In this document: positions 8,692 to 15,867 of the stretch, in pieces
Layout: each line of letters begins with the position of its first letter
How positions within the stretch are numbered: the stretch's first letter is position 1
Assembly (NCBI GenBank): GCA_025454955.1
Contig: JALONL010000017.1
Location: forward strand, 45,926 to 109,925
Direction of reading: 5' to 3'
Source of the DNA: Bacteroidia bacterium
GTDB taxonomy: Bacteria > Bacteroidota > Bacteroidia > Palsa-965
Length of the DNA: 64,000 nt
Made by a program: the position numbers and the translations under genes
Notes under the pieces: generated by a model
Databases searched by the model: none
Told to the model about the DNA's origin: nothing
What the model saw: the letters and a program-made list of their open reading frames with translations, nothing else

Positions 8692-9132
8692 ATGAACAAC
8701 ACCGAACGCAAACGACTAATCATCCTCACCCTGCTGCTGCTGCTGCAACCCTTTCTGGGTCCGCTTTTCCCCGCCGAAGCATTTAACAGCTATGCCGCAC
8801 GTATGCTGGTTTATACACACCTCACCATTACACCGCTGCCCACCGATTTGCCCTTAAGTTCGGTAATGGGTCCTGTGGTGGCGTTGCTGGTTATTCTCTG
8901 TGCCGCAGGCGGATTGCTGCAACTGCTCTGGAAAAAGAAAACACATTTTCTGCGCGCGCTGTACATTTTCACGTTCATCTGGATTATTCTTCGCGGCGCA
9001 CTCTACGTAGTAATTCTCCCCGGCAGCGATGCCCGTTTGCCGTTACTTGTTGGATTGGTGGCGCTCACCGCATGGGGCTGGGTGGTAATGAAAACCGGTA
9101 ATCCGATGTTTCGTACTGCCAAAAATCAATAA
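8692..9132 (+). CDS. Hypothetical membrane protein
   Basis: 146 residues with about four transmembrane helices (LIILTLLLLLQPFLGPLF, VVALLVILCAAGGLLQLLW, LYIFTFIWIILRGALYVVI, LPLLVGLVALTAWGWVVM). No catalytic residues seen. It follows the lipoprotein gene with a 1-nt gap and is closed by a strong terminator at 9152-9183. Function unknown. Confidence 0.65.
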   Translation: MNNTERKRLIILTLLLLLQPFLGPLFPAEAFNSYAARMLVYTHLTITPLPTDLPLSSVMGPVVALLVILCAAGGLLQLLWKKKTHFLRALYIFTFIWIILRGALYVVILPGSDARLPLLVGLVALTAWGWVVMKTGNPMFRTAKNQ

Positions 9133-9151
9133 GCAAATGTTATCAATGAAA

Positions 9152-9183
9152 ACGCCCCCAGTAATGTAAATTACGGAGGGCGT
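9152..9183. terminator. Terminator between convergent membrane-protein gene and cmk
   Basis: ACGCCC (9152-9157) pairs with GGGCGT (9178-9183); an inner GTAA/TTAC pair (9161-9164 / 9171-9174) extends the structure. T residues follow on the plus strand and T-rich sequence on the minus strand, so it may serve both genes. Confidence 0.75.
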
Positions 9184-9204
9184 TTTTTTATTGGGTGGAA
9201 ATTA

Positions 9205-9897
9205 TCACACTTCCAATTTCATTTCTTCCATCAACTTGAGCACAAAATCAAGCTGCTGATCGCGGCTGAGTTCGCTGTTGTCGAGCACCACGGCATCGGG
9301 GGCCTGGGTGAGCGGATTTTCTTTGCGGTGCGAGTCTTCGTAGTCGCGCATCATCAGGTTCTGGCGCACATCGTCGAGGCTTACCGGTTGTCCTTTGGCG
9401 CGGAGTTCATCCACCCGGCGCTGCACGCGCACGTCAATGTCGGCGGTCATAAACAGTTTAAGCTCGGCATCGGGAAATACGTTGGTGCCAATATCGCGGC
9501 CGTCCATTACCACACCTTTGTGTGCGCCCATTGAGCGTTGCAGGGCCACCATGCGGCGGCGTACCTCTTTAATTTTCGAAACGGGGCTTACCATTGTCGA
9601 TACTTCGAGGGTGCGAATCTGTTTCTCGATATTTTCGCCGTTGAGAAAAGTGTCTGACGAACGCGAGGCCGGGTTAAACTGGAAGGTAAGGTGAATATGG
9701 TCGAGTGCGCGCACAATTTCGTCTTCCACAAACGCACCGTCTTTTATTATGCCGTGTTGCAGGCAGTAAAGTGTAACGGCCCTGTACATGGCGCCCGAAT
9801 CGACATAACTATAGCCTAACCTTGCGGCAAGGGCACGGGCTACGGTGCTTTTACCGCACGAAGAAAAACCGTCGATGGCTATGGTAATGCGTTTCAT
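9205..9897 (-). CDS. cmk: Cytidylate kinase
   Basis: 230 residues from the MKRITIAIDG start; an upstream in-frame ATG would add 15 poorly matching residues. CMP/dCMP kinase makes CDP from CMP and ATP in pyrimidine recycling. Visible family marks are the P-loop GFSSCGKST (residues about 9-17), YVDSGAMYRAVT, the NMP-binding region EKQIRTLEVSTMVSPVSKI, VMDGRDIGTNVFPDA and the C-terminal MRDYEDSHRKENPLTQAPDA. Length fits the family. It is divergent from the AhpD-like gene and convergent with the preceding operon. Confidence 0.93.
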   Translation of the reverse strand: MKRITIAIDGFSSCGKSTVARALAARLGYSYVDSGAMYRAVTLYCLQHGIIKDGAFVEDEIVRALDHIHLTFQFNPASRSSDTFLNGENIEKQIRTLEVSTMVSPVSKIKEVRRRMVALQRSMGAHKGVVMDGRDIGTNVFPDAELKLFMTADIDVRVQRRVDELRAKGQPVSLDDVRQNLMMRDYEDSHRKENPLTQAPDAVVLDNSELSRDQQLDFVLKLMEEMKLEV

Positions 9898-10006
9898 GAA
9901 TTCCGGCTCTGCAAGTTTACCAATTCTGCATGGCCCCGGCAAATATCTGATCGGAAGAACACCAAAAGAAATTTTTTGTTTGAAAAGAACATGTAATTTC
10001 GGGTCA

Positions 10007-10648
10007 ATGAACAGTCACAGCAATCAATTTGGCGAACGTAGCAGCAGCGTGCCTTACGTAAACACAGCGAATACCATGCCCGGCATTGTATCGCTGCTGT
10101 TTTACAAAACCTCTACCGGCAAAGCCCTCTCCAACCTGGCCGAAACACTTTTGCTTGGCCCCTCGCCGCTGAGCAGTGCCGAGCGTGAATTAATTGCCTC
10201 TTACGTATCGTGGCTCAACCGCTGCGATTTTTGCCATACCTCGCATTCGGCCGCCGCTGTTTGTCATAGCGAAGGAAACTCGGCCTTCATTGAGGCCTAC
10301 AAAAAAGATCCCGAAAGCATGGACGTGAGCCCCAAACTCAAAGCCCTGCTTCAAATTGCCGCACGCGTGCAGCAAAGCGGAAGAGACGTTCAGCCCGGCG
10401 ACATTGAAAATGCCCGCAAAGCCGGAGCCGTTGACGAAGAAATACACGATACCGTGCTCATTGCTGCCGCATTTTGCATGTACAACCGCTACGTGGACGG
10501 CCTGAACACCCCGCTCCCCGAAAGCCGCGACGAGTATAAGGAAATGGGCCAACGCATGAGCAAAGGCTACAAACTGCCTCCGTTTTTCATACGCTGGTTT
10601 ATTCGCCGCAGCGAACGTAAAAAAGTACTGGCCATGCAACAGGCGTAA
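10007..10648 (+). CDS. AhpD-like / carboxymuconolactone-decarboxylase-family peroxidase-related protein
   Basis: 213 residues starting at the ATG at 10007 (MNSHSNQF); the longer frame overlaps cmk antisense. Near residue 75 it has the AhpD-type motif CDFCHTSH (CxxCxxxH) preceded by SSAERELIASYVSWLNRC, characteristic of the uncharacterised peroxidase-related branch of the CMD family. The two cysteines would be the peroxidatic pair and the following His the proton relay. Likely role is disposal of peroxides or other reactive species in the cytoplasm. Single gene closed by a near-perfect terminator at 10666-10701. Confidence 0.85.
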   Translation: MNSHSNQFGERSSSVPYVNTANTMPGIVSLLFYKTSTGKALSNLAETLLLGPSPLSSAERELIASYVSWLNRCDFCHTSHSAAAVCHSEGNSAFIEAYKKDPESMDVSPKLKALLQIAARVQQSGRDVQPGDIENARKAGAVDEEIHDTVLIAAAFCMYNRYVDGLNTPLPESRDEYKEMGQRMSKGYKLPPFFIRWFIRRSERKKVLAMQQA

Positions 10649-10665
10649 ATCATTTACACACAAAA

Positions 10666-10701
10666 ACAGAGGCTGTCACGATGTATGGTGACAGCCTCTG
10701 T
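10666..10701. terminator. Strong bidirectional terminator
   Basis: ACAGAGGCTGTCAC (10666-10679) pairs perfectly with GTGACAGCCTCTGT (10688-10701), 8-nt loop, followed by T6 on the plus strand and preceded by A5, so it can end both the AhpD-like gene and the convergent DUF4395 gene. Confidence 0.9.
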
Positions 10702-10725
10702 TTTTTGTGAGCGTTTCAACTATTC

Positions 10726-11184
10726 TCACCTTAGAAAAATACGGATGTTGCGGATTTGATTTTGAAGTATAAAAATCTTGCAGCCCACACAATAACCCGC
10801 TACCGATTCGAGCACGGCACAGGCAATGAGCATACCGCCTGTTAACGCCGTAAGCAGGTAATAATCGGTAAAGAGCAGTAAGCCAATTACAAGGCTGAAT
10901 ACCATTCCCAAACCTGCGGCAAACTTCTTGGGGCCTGCATTTACCGGCTGCGGCTGCAATTTTAAAAGCGATACTGTTTTTTCCGACAGCCAGCGCAGAA
11001 GGCTTAGCTGCGGAAAAGAAAACGTACGGGCCGCAAAATCGAATGCGAGAAAAAGCATTATCCACGGTGTTACTGCAATAAGAGAAACCGCAGTGAGCGA
11101 TACCACCAGAATGGCCAGTACGCGAAGCACACGTTCGTTTACAGTGGTGGAATTTACCGGACAGAATTGGGCAGAGGAGTTCAT
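10726..11184 (-). CDS. DUF4395 family integral membrane protein
   Basis: 152 residues. The pattern CPVNSTTVNERVLRV near the N-terminus, hydrophobic helices with a D...R pair (FDFAARTFSFPQLSLL), NAGPKKFAAGLG and the C-terminal CAVLESVAGYCVGCKIFIL are the features I associate with DUF4395 proteins. The paired cysteines near the C-terminus (CVGC) suggest a redox or metal site; the family is often found near thioredoxin-like or sulfur-transfer genes, but that context is absent here. Three or four transmembrane segments. Molecular function unknown. Confidence 0.75.
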   Translation of the reverse strand: MNSSAQFCPVNSTTVNERVLRVLAILVVSLTAVSLIAVTPWIMLFLAFDFAARTFSFPQLSLLRWLSEKTVSLLKLQPQPVNAGPKKFAAGLGMVFSLVIGLLLFTDYYLLTALTGGMLIACAVLESVAGYCVGCKIFILQNQIRNIRIFLR

Positions 11185-11279
11185 TATTTTTTTTAACGGG
11201 GCAAATACATATAAATCCTATTAATATAATAGGGATTAAAGGGAAATAAGAATAAAAAGCTGATTTTCAGAAAATTAAA

Positions 11280-11699
11280 TTAGCGGGCAAGGATGGCCAC
11301 AGTGAGGCGGGCAATGCAGATTCGTTTACCCGCTTCATCGGTAATGTCGATGTTCCAAACGTGGGTGCTGCGGCCTATGTGCAGCGGGGTGGCTTTGCCG
11401 GTTACAGTGCCGGTGGCTTTGCTGCGGATGTGGTTGGCATTTACTTCGAGTCCGGCGCAATGAAATTTTTCGTGGTCGATGACCATTGACGAGGCCAGGC
11501 TGCCCAGCGACTCGGCCAGCACTACCGATGCGCCTCCGTGCAGGATGCCTGCGGGCTGGTGTGTGCGTGCTTCAACGGGCATGGTGGCCATGAGGTAGTC
11601 GTTTCCGGTTTCGGTAATGCGTATGCCAAGTACATCGTGAATGGTGTTTTGGCAAAGTGCTTCGAGTTGGTCGATGGTGTAGTTTCGGTGCCAGATCAT
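11280..11699 (-). CDS. Hotdog-fold thioesterase (PaaI/YdiI-MenI-like)
   Basis: 139 residues, the usual length for this branch. HQPAGILHGGASVVLAESLGSLAS contains the HGG turn and the catalytic Glu of the central helix (AES), and LEVNANHIRSKATGTVTGKATPLHIGRSTHVWNIDI follows the family. These enzymes hydrolyse acyl-CoAs; YdiI/MenI removes CoA from DHNA-CoA in classical menaquinone synthesis, but this organism carries futalosine-pathway genes, so another acyl-CoA is more likely. It lies 10 nt downstream of folD and is probably co-transcribed. Confidence 0.85.
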   Translation of the reverse strand: MIWHRNYTIDQLEALCQNTIHDVLGIRITETGNDYLMATMPVEARTHQPAGILHGGASVVLAESLGSLASSMVIDHEKFHCAGLEVNANHIRSKATGTVTGKATPLHIGRSTHVWNIDITDEAGKRICIARLTVAILAR

Positions 11700-11709
11700 A
11701 CTTTGTAAT

Positions 11710-12582
11710 TTATTTCCATTGTGCAGCCAGCAACGTATTTTGCAACAAGCCAGTAATAGTCATCGGCCCTACTCCGCCAGGTACGGGTGTAATCCAACTG
11801 CATTTGGGAGCCACATTTACAAAATCCACATCGCCGTGCAGGCGGAAACCGCTTTTGGTTTCGGGGGCGGCTACGCGGGTGGTGCCTACGTCAATTACCA
11901 CGGCTCCTTCTTTTACCATATCGGCTTTGAGGAAATGCGGAATGCCTAAGGCGGCTACTATAATGTCGGCGGTGCGGGTAATTTCGGCGAGGTTTTGTGT
12001 GCGGCTGTGGCAGAGTGTAACGGTGCAGTTGCCCGGCTCGGCATTGCGCGCCAGCAGCATACTCACAGGCGAACCCACAATGTGGCTGCGGCCAATTACC
12101 ACACAGTGTTTGCCGGTGGTTTTAATCTGGCAGCGTTCCAGCAACTGAAGTATGCCGTAGGGCGTGGCGGGCAGAAAACAGGGCAGGTTTAGCGCCATGC
12201 GTCCCACGTTTACGGGGTGAAAGCCGTCCACATCCTTGCGCGGGTCTATGGCTTCAATCACCTTCTGCGCGTCGATGTGTTTGGGCAGGGGCAACTGTAC
12301 AATGAAGCCGTCTATTTCGGCATTTTCGTTGAGGCGCTGTACCTGTTCGAGCAGTGCGGCTTCAGTTACGGTGTCTTCGAGGCGGATGAGTGTGGAACGG
12401 TAACCAATGCGCTCGCAGGCAGCCACTTTGGCATTTACATATGTTACACTGCCCCCGTCGTTGCCCACGAGCACGGCAGCCAGGTGCGGACGGTGCTTAC
12501 CGGCAGCCACGCGGCGTTGTACTTCGAGGGCAAGTTCGTGTTGAATGGTAAGGGCAATGTGTTTGCCATCTATAAGTTGCAT
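11710..12582 (-). CDS. folD: Bifunctional methylenetetrahydrofolate dehydrogenase/cyclohydrolase
   Basis: 290 residues from [10 protein letters not shown]; an upstream in-frame ATG would add ten unrelated residues. FolD interconverts 5,10-methylene-THF and 10-formyl-THF in the cytoplasm. Seen: [15 protein letters not shown] with the catalytic Tyr and Lys, [45 protein letters not shown] (dinucleotide-binding turn) and PGGVGPMTI near the C-terminus. Length matches the family. First gene of a two-gene unit with the thioesterase. Confidence 0.95.
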   Translation of the reverse strand: MQLIDGKHIALTIQHELALEVQRRVAAGKHRPHLAAVLVGNDGGSVTYVNAKVAACERIGYRSTLIRLEDTVTEAALLEQVQRLNENAEIDGFIVQLPLPKHIDAQKVIEAIDPRKDVDGFHPVNVGRMALNLPCFLPATPYGILQLLERCQIKTTGKHCVVIGRSHIVGSPVSMLLARNAEPGNCTVTLCHSRTQNLAEITRTADIIVAALGIPHFLKADMVKEGAVVIDVGTTRVAAPETKSGFRLHGDVDFVNVAPKCSWITPVPGGVGPMTITGLLQNTLLAAQWK

Positions 12583-12769
12583 ACAGCGTAAATAGTGGTG
12601 ATTGGGCTTCAAAGATCAGTTTTTCCGGGCAATGAAGGGCATAGCGGGTACGCGAGTTTTACCTATTTTCCAACAGTTTGTTCAATTAAATCAGTGTTAA
12701 GAAACACTATTTGTAAACAAAACACCCCCATAAGGAGTTTACTTTGCAAAATAATTACCCGTACCACTC

Positions 12770-13579
12770 ATGGATTTACCCGATTTCAGTTCTTCAGGCG
12801 TTTGGATAAGCCTGCTCACCCTCACTTTTCTGGAAATTGTTCTTGGTGTGGACAACATCATTTTCATTTCCATTGTAACCGACAAACTCCCCCAACACCA
12901 GCAACGCCGCGCCCGCAACCTGGGTCTTACGCTTGCGCTGGTTATGCGGGTAATGCTGCTTTTTGCCATTACATGGATGCTTCAGTTGAAAGAGCCGGTG
13001 CTTAAGCTTTCGTTTATGGAAGAACCAAACTCGCCAGGCACACCATTGGGCATTAGCTGGAAAGATATTATTCTTATTGTGGGCGGATTGTTCCTGCTGG
13101 CCAAAAGCACACTCGAAATTCACCGCAAACTCGAAAAGTCGAAAGCGCATGGAGCGCAAAGTAAGTATGCCACTTTTACGGCCGTACTCGTTCAGGTAGT
13201 GCTGGTGGATATGGTGTTTAGTGTGGACAGTATTCTCACCGCCATCGGTCTGGTTGAAAATGTGCTTATAATGATTATTGCCGTAGTGGCCAGCATGGGT
13301 GTAATGCTGGCGTTTGCAGGAGCCATCACGCGTTTCATCAACCGCCATCCGGCCATGCAGATTCTGGCACTGGCGTTTCTGGTGGCCATCGGGCTGGTGC
13401 TTATTGCCAACGGCTTCCACCAGAATTTCAACAAGGGATATATCTACAGCGGTATGGCCTTTGCGCTGGTGGTGGAGATGATTAATATACGGATGCGGAA
13501 AAACCGTGAGTCAGTAGAGCTGAATACGCAGGGGGTGAATGTGGAGGAAGAGGTGAATGAGATGATGGGCAAGAAGTAA
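12770..13579 (+). CDS. TerC-family integral membrane protein
   Basis: 269 residues with seven or so transmembrane segments. The two signature blocks LEIVLGVDNIIFISI (N-terminal) and VLVDMVFSVDSILTAIGLV (middle), each with acidic residues inside the membrane, identify the TerC family, which is linked to metal-ion (Mn2+) export and to folding of membrane proteins. The acidic tail of about 30 residues is cytoplasmic. The family is often under a yybP-ykoY riboswitch, but I saw no such structure here. The stop codon lies inside the arm of a TCGGCTCCGCTC hairpin (13574-13605). Confidence 0.9.
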   Translation: MDLPDFSSSGVWISLLTLTFLEIVLGVDNIIFISIVTDKLPQHQQRRARNLGLTLALVMRVMLLFAITWMLQLKEPVLKLSFMEEPNSPGTPLGISWKDIILIVGGLFLLAKSTLEIHRKLEKSKAHGAQSKYATFTAVLVQVVLVDMVFSVDSILTAIGLVENVLIMIIAVVASMGVMLAFAGAITRFINRHPAMQILALAFLVAIGLVLIANGFHQNFNKGYIYSGMAFALVVEMINIRMRKNRESVELNTQGVNVEEEVNEMMGKK

Positions 13580-13605
13580 TTCCTCGGCTCCGCTCGGAAT
13601 GACTT
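13574..13605 (+). terminator. TCGGCTCCGCTC-loop hairpin at the terC-family gene 3' end
   Basis: Arms 13574-13583 (AAGTAATTCC, includes the stop TAA at 13577-13579) and 13596-13605 (GGAATGACTT) pair at 9 of 10 positions around the 12-nt loop 13584-13595. No T-run follows, so terminator activity is inferred from position only. Confidence 0.6.
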
Positions 13606-13692
13606 CGGGTTTGGGTGCTTTGGTTTTTTGTTTATCAGATTCGCAGTCATTCCTCGGCTCCGCTCGGAATGACTTCGGGTTTGGGTGCTTTG
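13580..13692 (+). repeat. Two direct copies of a 42-bp unit carrying the conserved hairpin
   Basis: The stretch beginning TCCTCGGCTCCGCTCGG and ending GGGTTTGGGTGCTTTG at 13581-13622 recurs essentially unchanged at 13651-13692, a 70-bp period. The second copy forms its own hairpin with arms 13642-13653 and 13666-13677 (11 of 12 paired). Confidence 0.85.
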
Positions 13693-13700
13693 CTTTGTCT

Positions 13701-13847
13701 GTTTTGTGTTGGCTTTGACGGCGTTAATTGACTGTTGAAGCATTAACGCCTCTGTACCGTGCAGTATGACTTTGCTATGTACGGAGCGGCTTCAACTTTT
13801 ATTCCGGGATTTTGTTTACGCTGAATGACATGTTTACATGTCATTCC
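13701..13847 (+). repeat. 147-bp direct repeat, copy 1
   Basis: This block, from the GTTTTGTGTTGG stretch to the palindrome GACATGTTTACATGTC and CATTCC, recurs at 13916-14062 with only about ten differences by eye. Neither copy encodes a convincing protein. The third conserved hairpin lies between the copies. Confidence 0.85.
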
Positions 13848-13856
13848 ATACAGATT

Positions 13857-13892
13857 CGCAGTCATTCCTCGGCTCCGCTCGGAATGACTGCG
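13857..13892. repeat. Free TCGGCTCCGCTC-loop hairpin with perfect 12-bp arms
   Basis: CGCAGTCATTCC (13857-13868) pairs perfectly with GGAATGACTGCG (13881-13892) around the 12-nt loop at 13869-13880. It is not directly at a gene end. Confidence 0.8.
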
Positions 13893-13915
13893 GGTTTGGG
13901 TGTTTTGGTTTGTTT

Positions 13916-14062
13916 GTTTTGCGTTGGCTTTGACGGCGTTAATTGACTGTTGAAGCATTAACGCCTCTGTACCGTGCAGTATGACCTTGCTATGCACGGA
14001 ACGGCTTCAACTTCTATTTCTGGATTTTGTTTACGCTGAATGACATGTAAACATGTCATTCC
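13916..14062 (+). repeat. 147-bp direct repeat, copy 2
   Basis: Second copy of the 13701-13847 block, same length. Its internal palindrome is GACATGTAAACATGTC, one change from copy 1. It runs directly into the 30-bp tandem array. Confidence 0.85.
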
Positions 14063-14350
14063 GAGCGGAGCCGTAGTCGCGCAGGTCATTCAGAGCGGAG
14101 CCGAAGTCGCGCAGGTCATTCCGAGCGGAGCCGTAGTCGCGCAGGTCATTCCGAGCGGAGCCGTAGTCGCGCAGGTCATTCAGAGCGGAGCCGAAGTCGC
14201 GCAGGTCATTCCGAGCGGAGCCGAAGTCGCGCAGGTCATTTCCGAGCGGAGCCGTAGTCGCGCAGGTCATTCCGAGCGGAGCCGAAGTCGCGCAGTCATT
14301 CATAGCAGAGCCGAAGTCGCGCAGGTCATTCCGAGCGGAGCCGAGGAATC
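14056..14350. repeat. 30-bp tandem array (about ten units) at the ffh 3' end
   Basis: Units read CATTCCGAGCGGAGCCG, then TAGTC or GAAGTC variants, then GCGCAGGT. About ten copies are seen with small differences (CATTCAGAG in units 2 and 5, one unit of 31 bp). The last unit folds with the end of ffh: GCGCAGGTCATTCC (14319-14332) pairs at 13 of 14 positions with 14345-14358, which holds the last two sense codons and the stop of ffh. The loop 14333-14344 is the complement of TCGGCTCCGCTC. Confidence 0.9.
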
Positions 14351-15683
14351 ACCTGCGCATCTTAGGCATATTCCGCATCATCTTCGCCATCTGTCCTTTA
14401 TCGCTCATCATGCGCATCATCTTACGTGTGTCTTCAAACTGCTTGATGAGACGATTTACTTCCTGAATGCTTGTGCCGCTTCCTTTGGCAATGCGCTGAC
14501 GGCGGTTTCCGTTGAGAATTTCGGGGTGTTCGCGCTCGTCGGGGGTCATCGACTGGATAATGGCTTCGATGCTTTTGAAGGCGTTATCGTCGATGTCCAC
14601 ATCTTTCAGTGCTTTGCCAACGCCCGGAATCATGCCCATGAGATCTTTGATGTTGCCCATCTTTTTGATCTGCTGCAATTGTCCGAGGAAGTCGTTGAAG
14701 CTGAATTTGTTTTTGGCAATGCGTTCCTGGAGGCGTTTGGCTTCCTGCGCGTCGAACTGTTCCTGGGCGCGCTCTACGAGGGTTACCACGTCGCCCATGC
14801 CGAGGATACGGTCGGCCATACGCTCGGGGTAGAACACGTCGAGGGCTTCCATCTTTTCGCCGGTGCCCACAAACTTGATGGGCTTGTTTACGACAGATTT
14901 GATGGAAAGCGCCGCACCGCCGCGGGTATCGCCGTCGAGCTTGGTAAGAATTACACCGTCGAAATCGAGGCGGTCGTTAAATGCTTTGGCTGTATTTACG
15001 GCATCCTGACCGGTCATTGAATCGACCACAAACAGGATTTCGTGGGGCTGCACGGCGGCTTTTACGGCGGCAATTTCGTTCATCATTGCCTCGTCAACCG
15101 CCAAACGGCCGGCGGTGTCGATGATGACTACCGAGTGATTGTTTTTCTTTGCGTGTTCGATACCGCGTTTGGCAATGGCCACGGGATCTTTCACATCGGG
15201 CTCGGCGTACACTTCCACGCCAATCTGCTCGCCAAGCACTTTAAGCTGGTCGATGGCCGCAGGGCGGTACACGTCGCCGGCCACGAGCAGCGGATTTTTG
15301 CCGCGTTTGGTTTTGAGCCAGTTGGCCAATTTGCCCGAGAAAGTGGTTTTACCCGAGCCCTGCAAACCCGACATGAGAATAACCGTGGGACTTCCCCCCA
15401 GCTTGATGTCGGTTTTCTCGCCGCCCATCAGGTTCTTCAGCTCATCGTGGGTAATTTTAATGAGCAACTGCCCCGGCGACACCGCCGAAAGCACGTTCAA
15501 ACCCATGGCTTTTTGCTTTACCTCGTCGGTAAATTTTTTGGCCACCGGGTAGCTTACGTCGGCATCCAGAAGGGCTTTGCGCACTTCCTTGAGGGTTTCG
15601 GCCACGTTAATTTCGGTGATTTTACCGTCGCCTTTAAGTACTTTAAACGCTCTTTCGAGCTTATCGGAGAGATTTTCAAACAT
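14349..15683 (-). CDS. ffh: Signal recognition particle protein Ffh
   Basis: 444 residues, normal length. Ffh binds the SRP RNA and signal sequences and, with FtsY, targets proteins to the membrane. N domain: ALLDADVSYPVAKKF. G domain: GLQGSGKTT (P-loop), AGDVYRPAAIDQL, DTAGRL, TKLDGDTRGGAALS. The C-terminal M domain is Met-rich (DLMGMIPGVGKAL, RIAKGSGTSIQEVNRLIKQF, then MMRMMSDKGQMAKMMRNMPKMRR). Promoter TACCTTTG lies about 27 nt upstream. The stop codon is inside the terminal hairpin of the 30-bp array. Confidence 0.97.
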   Translation of the reverse strand: MFENLSDKLERAFKVLKGDGKITEINVAETLKEVRKALLDADVSYPVAKKFTDEVKQKAMGLNVLSAVSPGQLLIKITHDELKNLMGGEKTDIKLGGSPTVILMSGLQGSGKTTFSGKLANWLKTKRGKNPLLVAGDVYRPAAIDQLKVLGEQIGVEVYAEPDVKDPVAIAKRGIEHAKKNNHSVVIIDTAGRLAVDEAMMNEIAAVKAAVQPHEILFVVDSMTGQDAVNTAKAFNDRLDFDGVILTKLDGDTRGGAALSIKSVVNKPIKFVGTGEKMEALDVFYPERMADRILGMGDVVTLVERAQEQFDAQEAKRLQERIAKNKFSFNDFLGQLQQIKKMGNIKDLMGMIPGVGKALKDVDIDDNAFKSIEAIIQSMTPDEREHPEILNGNRRQRIAKGSGTSIQEVNRLIKQFEDTRKMMRMMSDKGQMAKMMRNMPKMRR

Positions 15684-15709
15684 GAGCTTGCGTCAATTCA
15701 GAAGGAGTG

Positions 15710-15717
15710 CAAAGGTA
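15710..15717 (-). promoter_or_regulatory. Bacteroidota -7 element of ffh
   Basis: Minus strand TACCTTTG, 27 nt upstream of the ffh ATG. Confidence 0.6.
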
Positions 15718-15810
15718 AGAAACGGCTTTGGTTTTGGAAACTGATGTCTATTATACAAAAAAGCAGCGTCCAGTTACCAAAAGCCTGTAATGAGGGGCGG
15801 TAAAAACCGT

Positions 15811-15818
15811 TATTTTTG
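15811..15818 (+). promoter_or_regulatory. Bacteroidota -7 element of the envelope operon
   Basis: TATTTTTG, about 50 nt upstream of the ATG at 15868. It would give a leader of roughly 45 nt for the four-gene unit. Confidence 0.55.
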
Positions 15819-15867
15819 TACAATGCGCTGTTCACCCCGTAAAGCGCCCGTTTTTATTCCTCACTTT

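Noticed and set aside
11280..11699. MenI (DHNA-CoA thioesterase) by name
   Set aside because: The fold fits, but futalosine-pathway genes in the same window make the classical menaquinone step unlikely, so only the fold is called.
12583..12769. yybP-ykoY manganese riboswitch upstream of the TerC-family gene
   Set aside because: The expected paired loops were not seen, and the spacing to the ATG is too short for the full structure plus a promoter.
13580..14350. Integron or attachment-site cluster
   Set aside because: No integrase gene, no attC-type core sites, and the repeats contain gene-end sequence, so a tandem-growth explanation fits better.
14040..15020. A 326-codon open frame with a VAQVIPSGAE-type 10-residue repeat
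   Set aside because: The repeat part is the 30-bp array read in frame (30 is divisible by 3), and the rest is antisense to ffh. No promoter or codon pattern supports it.
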